Of a DNA stretch of 16,156 nucleotides, positions 6,431 to 12,575 are shown one piece after another. The notes under the pieces were generated by a model, which saw nothing but the letters and a program-made list of their open reading frames with translations, was not told where the DNA came from and did no database searches. Origin of the DNA: Deinococcus detaillensis (GTDB lineage: Bacteria; Deinococcota; Deinococci; Deinococcales; Deinococcaceae); contig NZ_VKDB01000041.1 of assembly GCF_007280555.1 (NCBI RefSeq), positions 1-16,156 of the forward strand, given 5' to 3'. Each line of letters opens with the position of its first letter. Positions within the stretch are counted from its first letter, which is position 1. The position numbers and the translations under genes are program-made.

Positions 6431-7600
6431 GTGAAAACTTTGCTTTCTGTTCCCCTTCTCCTGCTCAGCATGGCGCTGGCCCAGCCTGCTCCCGGCCAAG
6501 TTCAGCCCCTCGCTCCCGGCACAAGGGCTGCGACGCGCCTTCAGACCTTGACCCTGACACCGCCGATCCCCGAAGTGAAAACAGTGGAAGTGCAGAGCAA
6601 CGGCTTCGTGCGGGCCGCTCACACCATCTTGTTGCTTCCCACGGCGCAGGCCACTGACGCACGGGCCACCCAGTTGGCACTCCTGGCGGCTGAACGCACC
6701 TACCGCGCCGCGCCGGACTTGCTCGAGGTGGACGTCAGTGTTTACCGATCTGGCAATTACGCGGGCTTCGGGGGGCCGCTGCCGCTGCTGACCCTCTCGG
6801 TGCCGCGTGAGAGATTGGCTACTCTCAGAAACAGCATCAAGAACGATCAGTACGACCGAATTTGGATCAATCCGCAAATTGAAGCGCCGGAACCCGTCGG
6901 CGTAGTGGTCGAGGCCCCTGAAAAGCTGCCGGTGTTTGAAGGCACGCCTGCCGAAATCAAGGCTTATCAGTTGCAAAAATCGTTGGGGCAAGCCGGAGGT
7001 GGCGTGCGAAACGGGTTGTTGTTTCAGGGCAATCCAGCGCGGCGGCAAGTCGCCCTGACCTTTGATGACGCGCCGCACCCGATGTACTTTCCTCTGGTGC
7101 TCGATTTACTGCGCCGCGCCGGTGTCAAAGCCACCTTTTTCGTCATTGGGCGCAATGTTCAGGCGTATCCCTATTTTGCTGAAGACCTGATACGCGGCGG
7201 TCATGAAATCGCCAACCACACCTTTCACCATGTGCGGCTGCCGAGTCTGAGTTCAGCCCAGATCAAAGCTGAACTGAGCAGCACCAATACCTTGCTTACC
7301 CAACTCAGCGGTCAGAAGGTGCAGTATTTCCGTCCTCCAGGCGGGCGGTATACCACCCGCGTTCTCAATGTCGCCAAAGAACTCGGCCTCACCACGGTGT
7401 TTTGGACGGATGACCCCGGCGACTTTCAAAATCCCGGTGTAGAAACGGTGGAAGCCCGTTTTGACAAACACCTCAAGCCCGGCGGGATTATTTTGCTGCA
7501 CGACAATGCTCCCGATGGCCTCTTGGCCCTCCCCGATCTGCTCAAGGTGGCGAAACAGCGGGGCTACACCGTGACGACGGTAGGCGGACTCGGACGTTGA
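6431..7600 (+). CDS. Secreted NodB-type polysaccharide deacetylase
   Basis: A 389-residue exported carbohydrate esterase family 4 (NodB homology) protein. GTG 6431 begins a signal peptide (about 1-17, SVPLLLLSMALA-Q). An N-terminal domain of about 150 residues (about 45-195), unrelated to NodB as far as I can see, may be a binding domain. The NodB domain spans about 205-385: motif 1 TFDDAP (Asp212, Asp213), motif 2 NHTFHH (His263, His267 as metal ligands), motif 3 RPPGG (301-305), motif 4 near FWTDDPGDF (324-332), and motif 5 ILLHD (354-358). All catalytic and zinc-binding residues appear present. Such enzymes remove N-acetyl groups from peptidoglycan, chitin or other polysaccharides outside the membrane. 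The start is set by the signal peptide and by site 3 just upstream; an ATG at 6422 meets a stop at once. Confidence 0.92.
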   Translation: MKTLLSVPLLLLSMALAQPAPGQVQPLAPGTRAATRLQTLTLTPPIPEVKTVEVQSNGFVRAAHTILLLPTAQATDARATQLALLAAERTYRAAPDLLEVDVSVYRSGNYAGFGGPLPLLTLSVPRERLATLRNSIKNDQYDRIWINPQIEAPEPVGVVVEAPEKLPVFEGTPAEIKAYQLQKSLGQAGGGVRNGLLFQGNPARRQVALTFDDAPHPMYFPLVLDLLRRAGVKATFFVIGRNVQAYPYFAEDLIRGGHEIANHTFHHVRLPSLSSAQIKAELSSTNTLLTQLSGQKVQYFRPPGGRYTTRVLNVAKELGLTTVFWTDDPGDFQNPGVETVEARFDKHLKPGGIILLHDNAPDGLLALPDLLKVAKQRGYTVTTVGGLGR

Positions 7601-7762
7601 GTCGTTAGGGTGTTTGCACATTGGTCTTCACAGAGCACTTTTTGGCTTCCTAAAGCGGTTTACAGAAGATGCCGTCCAAGAATCAAGAATAAGACCTCTC
7701 GTCCAAGCTGAGTCCGCAAATCCCTCAGTCTGCGGTCGTTGTTCATCAGACCGAGAGATTCT

Positions 7763-7795
7763 GAGGCAGGTGGACGCCACCCGGCTGCCTGCCTC
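7763..7795 (-). terminator. Possible hairpin after the cytochrome b/molybdopterin gene
   Basis: GAGGCAGG (7763-7770) and CCTGCCTC (7788-7795) form a perfect 8-bp stem with a 17-base loop, 14 bp past the minus-strand stop at 7809. There is no clear T run, so termination is uncertain. The rest of the 208-bp gap (7601-7808), between convergent genes, shows nothing I can name. Confidence 0.3.
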
Positions 7796-7808
7796 GGTGC
7801 CGCAGCCC

Positions 7809-9467
7809 TCAGATGTTCGGCACAAGGTCAAAATACTCGTGATCCTCGTTTGCGCCGCCAAAGCCCTGTCCCACTTCCTTCTCGCTGGCAACGAATTCAA
7901 CACTGCTGATCCATTTGATCATCTTGTACCCAAGTTGGTTCTCGGCCCGCAGCCTCAGCGGCGCACCGTGGTTGGCTCCCAACTGCTCGCCGTTCATTTC
8001 GTAGGCCAGTAGGCACTGGGGATGGCGGGCGTCTTTCATGGAGAGCGTTTCGTAATATTCCCCGCCGTACAGCCCTTCACCGAACGAATGAAACACCACC
8101 ACCCGCGCTTCGGGCTGGGGCTGTACCAAATCAATCAGAGCGCTCATCGGCAGCCCGCCCCACTCGGCCACGCCTGACCAGCCCTGAATACAGTGGTGCA
8201 GCGTGATTTGATGGTGCTGACCCAGCGCCATGATCTCGCCCAGTGAGAGTTCAACCGGATGATTGACCAGGCCCGACACCCGCAGCTTAAATCCCTCAAA
8301 GTCTTCAGACAATAAGGTCTGCCATTCCTGCGAAGTCGGCAGCTTACCGTTGGACCAAAAATGTGGGGAAATGTCCGCTGTGCTGAATTCAGACTTGGGC
8401 GTCAGGGGATCAAGTGTCCGCAGAGTCAGCGTCCCAACACTGCGGTGGGCCGCCAGCTGCAAGGCACGTGGATGGTGCCAGGACACCCAGTAGGCTGCGA
8501 ACAGGAGGGCGAGGGCAACGATGATGCCGACTGTGCCGAGCATCCATCCGGCGGGGCCACCGGTGTCTGTACCCATAACGATATGGTTCATATTTCGGAC
8601 AACGCCAGTGGTGAGAACCAGAGCAACGTGGATCATCAAAAACACTGAGAAACCTACCATCAGCAGGAAATGCAGTGACCTCGCGCCCTGCCGCCCATCG
8701 AATAAACGTGGATACCACGCAAAGCGGCCATCCAGCGCGGGCGACATGGCGAGGCCGCTCAGAATCGACAGCGGGGCCATCACGAACACGACGGCGAAAT
8801 AAGCGAGTTGCTGCAAGGCTTGATAGGCGTAAAAGCCGTCCGGCTCGGGAGGCAAGTGAAAGGTTGCGTAATGAACGAAGATTCTCCAAGCGTCAGGGAG
8901 AATGCCCCAGTAGGTCGGCACCAGCCGCGCCCAATGGCCCTGTGCGAACAGTAATGCTACATAAATCACGCCTGTCAGCACCCAGAACAGCACCGAGAGG
9001 AAGTGCCAGTGTCGCGCTACGCCGACGGTGTGGCGGTAGCCGGGTAGGCTCCATAGCGGCGAGATGTAACGGGCGTCGTCTTTGGCCGTCCAGATGCGGT
9101 CGGTCGGCACCGCCAGCGGCGTGAAGCGAATCCATTCCGAATTGGGGGTGCAGTCTTGGTGGCGGTACAGGCGAGGGTGATCGGCCAGAATCGACAGGCC
9201 GCTGCGGATCAAGAGAAGCATCAAGACGAAACTGATGTAATGCGCGGTTCGCAGCCACAGCGGAAAACCGGAAGAGCCGGGGAAGGCGCGAACTGGATTT
9301 GCTACAGCGGGCAGGCCGAAGAACCCGTACTGAATCCAGGCAATGATGATCGGCAGCGCGACCAGCATTGTCAAACCGATCAGCAACGTTGGCCGGATCC
9401 ACAGACCCGGGCGGCGATCTACCGGGAAATGAACCTTATTTTCCCGTGGAGGTGTTAAAGGTGTCAT
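7809..9467 (-). CDS. Fusion of membrane cytochrome b and sulfite-oxidase-fold molybdopterin oxidoreductase
   Basis: A 552-residue fusion. Residues about 25-335 form a di-haem cytochrome b (b561/thiosulfate-reductase type) with about six membrane helices (near 28-50, 72-92, 155-176, 217-240, 265-288, 309-330). His76, His153/155, His199, His266 and His280 are candidate haem ligands. Residues about 385-530 form a sulfite-oxidase/YedY-type molybdopterin domain with the likely Mo-ligand Cys426 in HHCIQGWSGVAEWGG, followed by GGEYYETL and NHGAPLRLRA. Elsewhere such domains are often separate proteins (MsrP/MsrQ), so this is a single-chain membrane oxidoreductase passing electrons between quinone and the Mo centre. 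The substrate is unknown, with methionine sulfoxide one possibility by analogy. I see no Tat signal because the Mo domain follows the membrane part. The ATG at 9467 has GAGGAGGAG upstream. Confidence 0.87.
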   Translation of the reverse strand: MTPLTPPRENKVHFPVDRRPGLWIRPTLLIGLTMLVALPIIIAWIQYGFFGLPAVANPVRAFPGSSGFPLWLRTAHYISFVLMLLLIRSGLSILADHPRLYRHQDCTPNSEWIRFTPLAVPTDRIWTAKDDARYISPLWSLPGYRHTVGVARHWHFLSVLFWVLTGVIYVALLFAQGHWARLVPTYWGILPDAWRIFVHYATFHLPPEPDGFYAYQALQQLAYFAVVFVMAPLSILSGLAMSPALDGRFAWYPRLFDGRQGARSLHFLLMVGFSVFLMIHVALVLTTGVVRNMNHIVMGTDTGGPAGWMLGTVGIIVALALLFAAYWVSWHHPRALQLAAHRSVGTLTLRTLDPLTPKSEFSTADISPHFWSNGKLPTSQEWQTLLSEDFEGFKLRVSGLVNHPVELSLGEIMALGQHHQITLHHCIQGWSGVAEWGGLPMSALIDLVQPQPEARVVVFHSFGEGLYGGEYYETLSMKDARHPQCLLAYEMNGEQLGANHGAPLRLRAENQLGYKMIKWISSVEFVASEKEVGQGFGGANEDHEYFDLVPNI

Positions 9468-9482
9468 TTTCTCCTCCTCAGC

Positions 9483-9520
9483 CTGCCGCTCTTTAGTATT
9501 CAGTTATGACTGAGCGGCAG
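9483..9520. repeat. 9-bp perfect inverted repeat over the promoter region
   Basis: CTGCCGCTC (9483-9491) and GAGCGGCAG (9512-9520) are perfect complements separated by 20 AT-rich bases. The pair sits 16-53 bp upstream of the cytochrome b/molybdopterin start, where its promoter should lie. It may be an operator for a dimeric repressor or an mRNA hairpin; the AT-rich centre fits a promoter. Confidence 0.4.
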
Positions 9521-9604
9521 ACCCAAGCAGAGCAGCGACGTCGTCCTGATGCACTGGGCGGCTCCTCAAGTGGCTTGATCACCACTCTGATGACTTCACC
9601 TTAA
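9506..9604 (+). CDS. Questionable 32-residue ORF, possible relic of a divergent gene
   Basis: An ORF beginning MTERQTQAEQRRRPDALGG and ending at TAA 9602-9604. A -10-like TAGTAT (9494-9499) lies six bases before the ATG, as in a leaderless start. The content is polar and Arg-rich with no known domain. It could be the start of a lost regulator divergent from the oxidoreductase gene, or chance. The remainder of the gap (9605-9812) shows frequent stops and no gene, terminator or repeat I can support, apart from a tandem GAGGATC at 9764-9777. Confidence 0.22.
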   Translation: MTERQTQAEQRRRPDALGGSSSGLITTLMTSP

Positions 9605-9812
9605 ATCTGCCGGGTGTGAGAAATCAGCAAAAGAGCAGAGCATTGGGTAAGTCGTTCAGGTCATCAGAAATGGCTGCCTAAAAGTGCCAACTCAGTCTGT
9701 TGTTCTTGTTGTGAACGGCCCTACTGCTTCACCGAAGGCTCAATAGGGGCGCTGCCAAGAGAGGAGGATCGAGGATCAAGTAAGATAGAACTTCAGAATC
9801 AGGGAGGCCGTT

Positions 9813-10250
9813 ATGTCTGAAGGAAGACCCGATCGCCCATAACCCATCGCCCTCAACCGCTACGATCTGAAGGGTCAACTCGCCCGCCTGCGCAGCGACG
9901 AGCCCCTTTCAAAGTACGGACGTGATTCACTGACGCTGGTTCGTGATCCGGGCTTCACGCTCCTGCTGATGGTGCTGAAGGCGGGAACAGGCCTGCCAGA
10001 GCACACCGCCCCCGGCCCGATCAGCGTCTTGGTGCTTGATGGCTGCGCCGCGTTCACTTCTCAGGGCACGCAGCTTGACCTCGGCCCACATGAGCTGGTC
10101 ACGCTGCCTGCCCGCGTCCCGCATGCTGTGATGGCGCTGGAAGACAGCGCACTCCTGATCACCATCGCTGAACCTGTCACGCACACCAGTGCTGTTGGTC
10201 TCGGGCGTGAGCAGCAAGCAGAGAAAGAGCAAGCTCACAAGCAGGATTGA
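9813..10250 (+). pseudogene. Cupin-domain protein gene interrupted by an in-frame stop
   Basis: ATG 9813, with an AGGGAGG ribosome site upstream, begins MSEGRPDRP and then meets TAA (9840-9842). The same frame continues without a break to 10250, giving about 145 codons in all. The continuation reads as a small single-domain cupin: a lead-in RYDLKGQLARLRSDE, a phrase TLVRDPGFTLLLMVL, cupin motif 1 with H-T-A-P-G-P-I and LVLDG, and motif 2 LPARVPHAV, ending DSALLITIA. Protein-like sequence directly after the stop, in the same frame as a good start, points to a recent nonsense mutation. ATG 9969 could restart a 93-residue product lacking the first beta strands. Cupins of this type are small sugar- or metal-binding proteins of uncertain role. 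A sequencing error is possible. Confidence 0.72.
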
Positions 10251-10299
10251 CGGCGGCCGAACTTTAACGCCGCGGACGTGAGGGAGATGTCTTGGCGCG

Positions 10300-10560
10300 T
10301 TAATGGTGCAGCACCAACGCACACAAGAGCAGTAGCGAGGTTGCCAAACTGCCCAGCGGCGTGAGCTCGGGTCTGAGATTGGCCGCTACGGTGTTGACTT
10401 GCACCACGAGCATCTCGGCGTGGGGCGGCTTCTGGGCCTGTTCGGTGCCCTGCGCTCCAATCAGCAGGGATGGAAGATCGTTTGACACGGCTGAAGCCAG
10501 GCGGCGATTGTTCAGCGGCAGGGCAGCGCGTCCAGCAGAGTTTTTACATCTATTACACAT
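10300..10560 (-). CDS. Hypothetical small protein with C-terminal membrane segment (uncertain)
   Basis: A minus-strand frame ending at TAA 10300-10302. The last 62 codons from a GTG at 10488 show third-position GC well above second-position GC, as in real genes here. The encoded end has a polar part (QGTEQAQKPPHAEM) and a C-terminal hydrophobic segment (about 16 residues, SLATSLLLLCALVLHH), suggesting a tail-anchored protein. No ribosome site supports GTG 10488. The longer frame from ATG 10560 would overlap the site 4 repeat and has a poor N-terminal sequence. It may be a truncated gene remnant. It occupies most of the 363-bp gap before the ABC operon. Confidence 0.3.
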   Translation of the reverse strand: MCNRCKNSAGRAALPLNNRRLASAVSNDLPSLLIGAQGTEQAQKPPHAEMLVVQVNTVAANLRPELTPLGSLATSLLLLCALVLHH

Positions 10561-10592
10561 TATACCGGGCTTATACCGCCCTGGCCTACCGT
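10561..10592 (+). promoter_or_regulatory. TATACC direct-repeat promoter, site 4
   Basis: TATACC (10561-10566), 5 bp, TATACC (10572-10577), 9 bp, then TACCGT (10587-10592) as a -10-like element. The transcript would start near 10599, just before the CGGAGG ribosome site (10601-10606) of the first gene of the ABC operon. The spacing is identical to sites 1-3. Confidence 0.7.
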
Positions 10593-10613
10593 CGGAGTCA
10601 CGGAGGTCAATTT

Positions 10614-11195
10614 ATGTTCAAATTCAACTCGTTCAAACACGTCTTCATTTCAGCCGCTCTGGTGGGCAGCTTCTCCTTTGCCCAGACGCCCGCTGCCTCA
10701 CCCACTTCGCAGATGGCTCCAGAAGTGCATCCAGTCGGTGACATTCCCGACAACCAAGCATTCGTACCGTACCGCAACGCGGCAGGTGGCTACACGATTG
10801 ATGCGCCGGAAGGCTGGGCACGCACCGTCAACGGCAGTGATGTGTCGTTTCTCTCCAAACTGGGCGAAGTCAAAGTTACAGTGACACCCAGCAAGGCCGC
10901 CCCCAGTGTCAGCAGCGTCCGCGCCGACACCCTCAAGGCGCTGGCGGGCACGGAGTCTGGCGTCAAAATCAACACGGTCAAGGCCATCAAGCTTCCGGCA
11001 GGGACGGCCATTCTCGCCAGCTTTGATTCTCTTTCCGCTGCTAACGCCGTGACCGGCAAGGCGGCGCTCCTGGAAAACGATCTGTACGTTCTCAATCACG
11101 CCGGGCAGCAAGTTCAGTTGCGCTTCTCCGCGCCCAAGGGGTCGGACAACGTGGACGCTTGGCGGCAAATGTCGCGCTCACTGCGGTGGAAATGA
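10614..11195 (+). CDS. Secreted protein, first gene of ABC operon
   Basis: A 193-residue exported protein. ATG 10614 follows CGGAGG (10601-10606) by 7 bases and starts a signal peptide (about 1-23, HVFISAALVGSFSFA-Q). Upstream in-frame extension is rejected because it would cross the promoter. The mature part has a Pro-rich linker and then a compact domain starting YTIDAPEGW, with a later VSFLSKLGEVKVTV and a basic C-terminus ending SRSLRWK. The pattern of strand, P-x-GW turn and strand resembles PsbP/Mog1-like folds, but I do not recognise a specific family. The stop overlaps the next ATG (ATGA), so it is made with the ABC transporter and may be its periplasmic partner. Confidence 0.82.
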   Translation: MFKFNSFKHVFISAALVGSFSFAQTPAASPTSQMAPEVHPVGDIPDNQAFVPYRNAAGGYTIDAPEGWARTVNGSDVSFLSKLGEVKVTVTPSKAAPSVSSVRADTLKALAGTESGVKINTVKAIKLPAGTAILASFDSLSAANAVTGKAALLENDLYVLNHAGQQVQLRFSAPKGSDNVDAWRQMSRSLRWK

Positions 11196-11857
11196 GCGTC
11201 ATGGAAGCCACCGATCTCTACCGCTTCTACCATGTGGGTGACGAGGAAACCCGCGCCCTGCGGGGCGTGAGTCTGGACGTGCGGCCCGGCGAGCTGACGG
11301 TGCTCCTCGGCAAATCTGGCAGCGGCAAAAGCACCTTGCTGGCGTGTCTGGCGGGCTTGGACGATCCCGACGGCGGCGTGGTCAGCGTCAATGGGCGAAC
11401 TTTATCGCGCCAACCCGAACGGGTGCGGGCGGCGCTCAGGGCCGAGCATCTGGGCGTGATGCTTCAGGGCGGGAACCTGATTGCCCACCTGAATGTGCTG
11501 GACAACGTGACGCTGACGGGCCGCTTGAATGGCAAGCCAGACGAAGACGGGGCCATAAAACTTCTAACTCAGTTGGGCCTCGCCGAGCGCTTACATGCTT
11601 TTCCCGCGCAGCTTTCCGGCGGCGAAACGGCCCGCGCTTCACTGGCCGCCGCACTCGCTCACCGCCCTCGCGTGCTGCTGGCCGACGAACCCACCGCCGA
11701 GGTGGACGCCCAGACCGAGCAGCACGTCATCGCGGTCATCAAGGACTTTGTGCGTCGAAATCAGAGTGCCGCCGTGATCGCCACCCACAGCCCCAGATTG
11801 GCCGAGCAAGCCGACCGGGTGCTGCGGATTCAAGACGGGCGGTGGCAAGATGCCTGA
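11192..11857 (+). CDS. ABC transporter ATPase (LolD/MacB-type), first of two
   Basis: A 221-residue nucleotide-binding subunit. The start ATG 11192 overlaps the previous stop; an upstream in-frame start at 11159 would lie inside the previous gene. Walker A GKSGSGKST (40-48), Q-loop Gln92 in MLQGGN, signature LSGGE (141-145), Walker B VLLADEP (161-167), D-loop and switch His199 are all present, so it should be catalytically competent. The signature continues ETARAS instead of the common QQQRVA. It is closest in style to LolD/MacB/YbbA ATPases that work with FtsX-type permeases. It overlaps the second ATPase gene by 8 bases, suggesting a heterodimeric ATPase pair. Confidence 0.9.
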   Translation: MSVMEATDLYRFYHVGDEETRALRGVSLDVRPGELTVLLGKSGSGKSTLLACLAGLDDPDGGVVSVNGRTLSRQPERVRAALRAEHLGVMLQGGNLIAHLNVLDNVTLTGRLNGKPDEDGAIKLLTQLGLAERLHAFPAQLSGGETARASLAAALAHRPRVLLADEPTAEVDAQTEQHVIAVIKDFVRRNQSAAVIATHSPRLAEQADRVLRIQDGRWQDA

Positions 11858-12575
11858 GGCTGAACGAATCGAGCGCCTGACCTTTGAATCCGCGCAGGTC
11901 TGGCCCCAAGCCGCTGAAACGCGCCGGGGCGAAGTCGCGCTGGTGACGGCCCAGAATCTCAGCCGCGAATATGGCAAAGTGGCGGCCCTCAAGCGAGCCA
12001 GCCTCAGCATTTTTCCCGGCGACAGCATTGCCCTGCTGGGCACCTCCGGCAGCGGCAAGAGTACCTTGCTTCACCTGCTGGGCGGCCTGGACCAGCCGAC
12101 AGGCGGCGAACTGAGCTGGCCCGCGCTGGGTGACAGTGCTGATCTGCGGCCCAGCAAAGTGGCCTTCGTGTTTCAGGCCCAGAGCTTGATGCCGCCCCTC
12201 ACCGCGTTAGAAAATGTGGCCTTGCCGCTGTTGCTGCTCGGCGCAAATCCAGAAGCAGCTAAACAGCAAGCCGCCGCCGTGCTGGACACACTGGAACTCT
12301 CGGCCATCGCCGGGCAGTTGCCCGAAGAACTCTCTGGCGGGCAGGCCCAGCGGGTGGCGGTGGCCCGCGCCCTGATCGCCAAGCCGCAACTGATTCTGGC
12401 CGACGAACCCACCGGCCAGCTCGACTCGGCCACCGCCCAGCACTTGATGGACGTGTTGCTCGCGGCGCTGAGTCCACAAACCGCGCTGGTGATGGCCACC
12501 CATGACGAGACGGTGGCCCGCCGCCTGAACACCGTCTGGCGCATGAAAGACGGCGTCTTGGAGGAGCACCCATGA
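11850..12575 (+). CDS. ABC transporter ATPase (LolD/MacB-type), second of two
   Basis: A 241-residue nucleotide-binding subunit with a roughly 30-residue polar N-terminal extension before the usual first strand (LVTAQNLSREYG). Walker A GTSGSGKST (64-72), Q-loop Gln109, canonical signature LSGGQ (161-165) followed by AQRVAVARAL, Walker B LILADEPTG (181-189) and switch His218 are all intact. It overlaps the first ATPase by 8 bases and the permease by ATGA. Two distinct but complete ATPases with one double-length permease suggest a fixed heterodimer. The energy drives the membrane protein encoded next. Confidence 0.92.
   Translation: MPEAERIERLTFESAQVWPQAAETRRGEVALVTAQNLSREYGKVAALKRASLSIFPGDSIALLGTSGSGKSTLLHLLGGLDQPTGGELSWPALGDSADLRPSKVAFVFQAQSLMPPLTALENVALPLLLLGANPEAAKQQAAAVLDTLELSAIAGQLPEELSGGQAQRVAVARALIAKPQLILADEPTGQLDSATAQHLMDVLLAALSPQTALVMATHDETVARRLNTVWRMKDGVLEEHP

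Noticed and set aside
7347..7355. GGTATACC palindrome
   Set aside because: It lies inside the NodB deacetylase coding region, without an 11-bp partner or a downstream start.
10264..10303. TTAACGC / GCGTTAA inverted repeat with 26-base spacer
   Set aside because: Short arms and a long loop with no T run; not convincing as a terminator or operator.
10560..10565. Perfect TATAAT on the minus strand
   Set aside because: It arises from the first TATACC box read backwards, has no -35 partner, and supports only a doubtful ORF.
10698..11168. Antisense ORF of 156 codons opposite the secreted protein gene
   Set aside because: The plus-strand gene has promoter, ribosome site, signal peptide and overlap with the next gene; the antisense frame has none.
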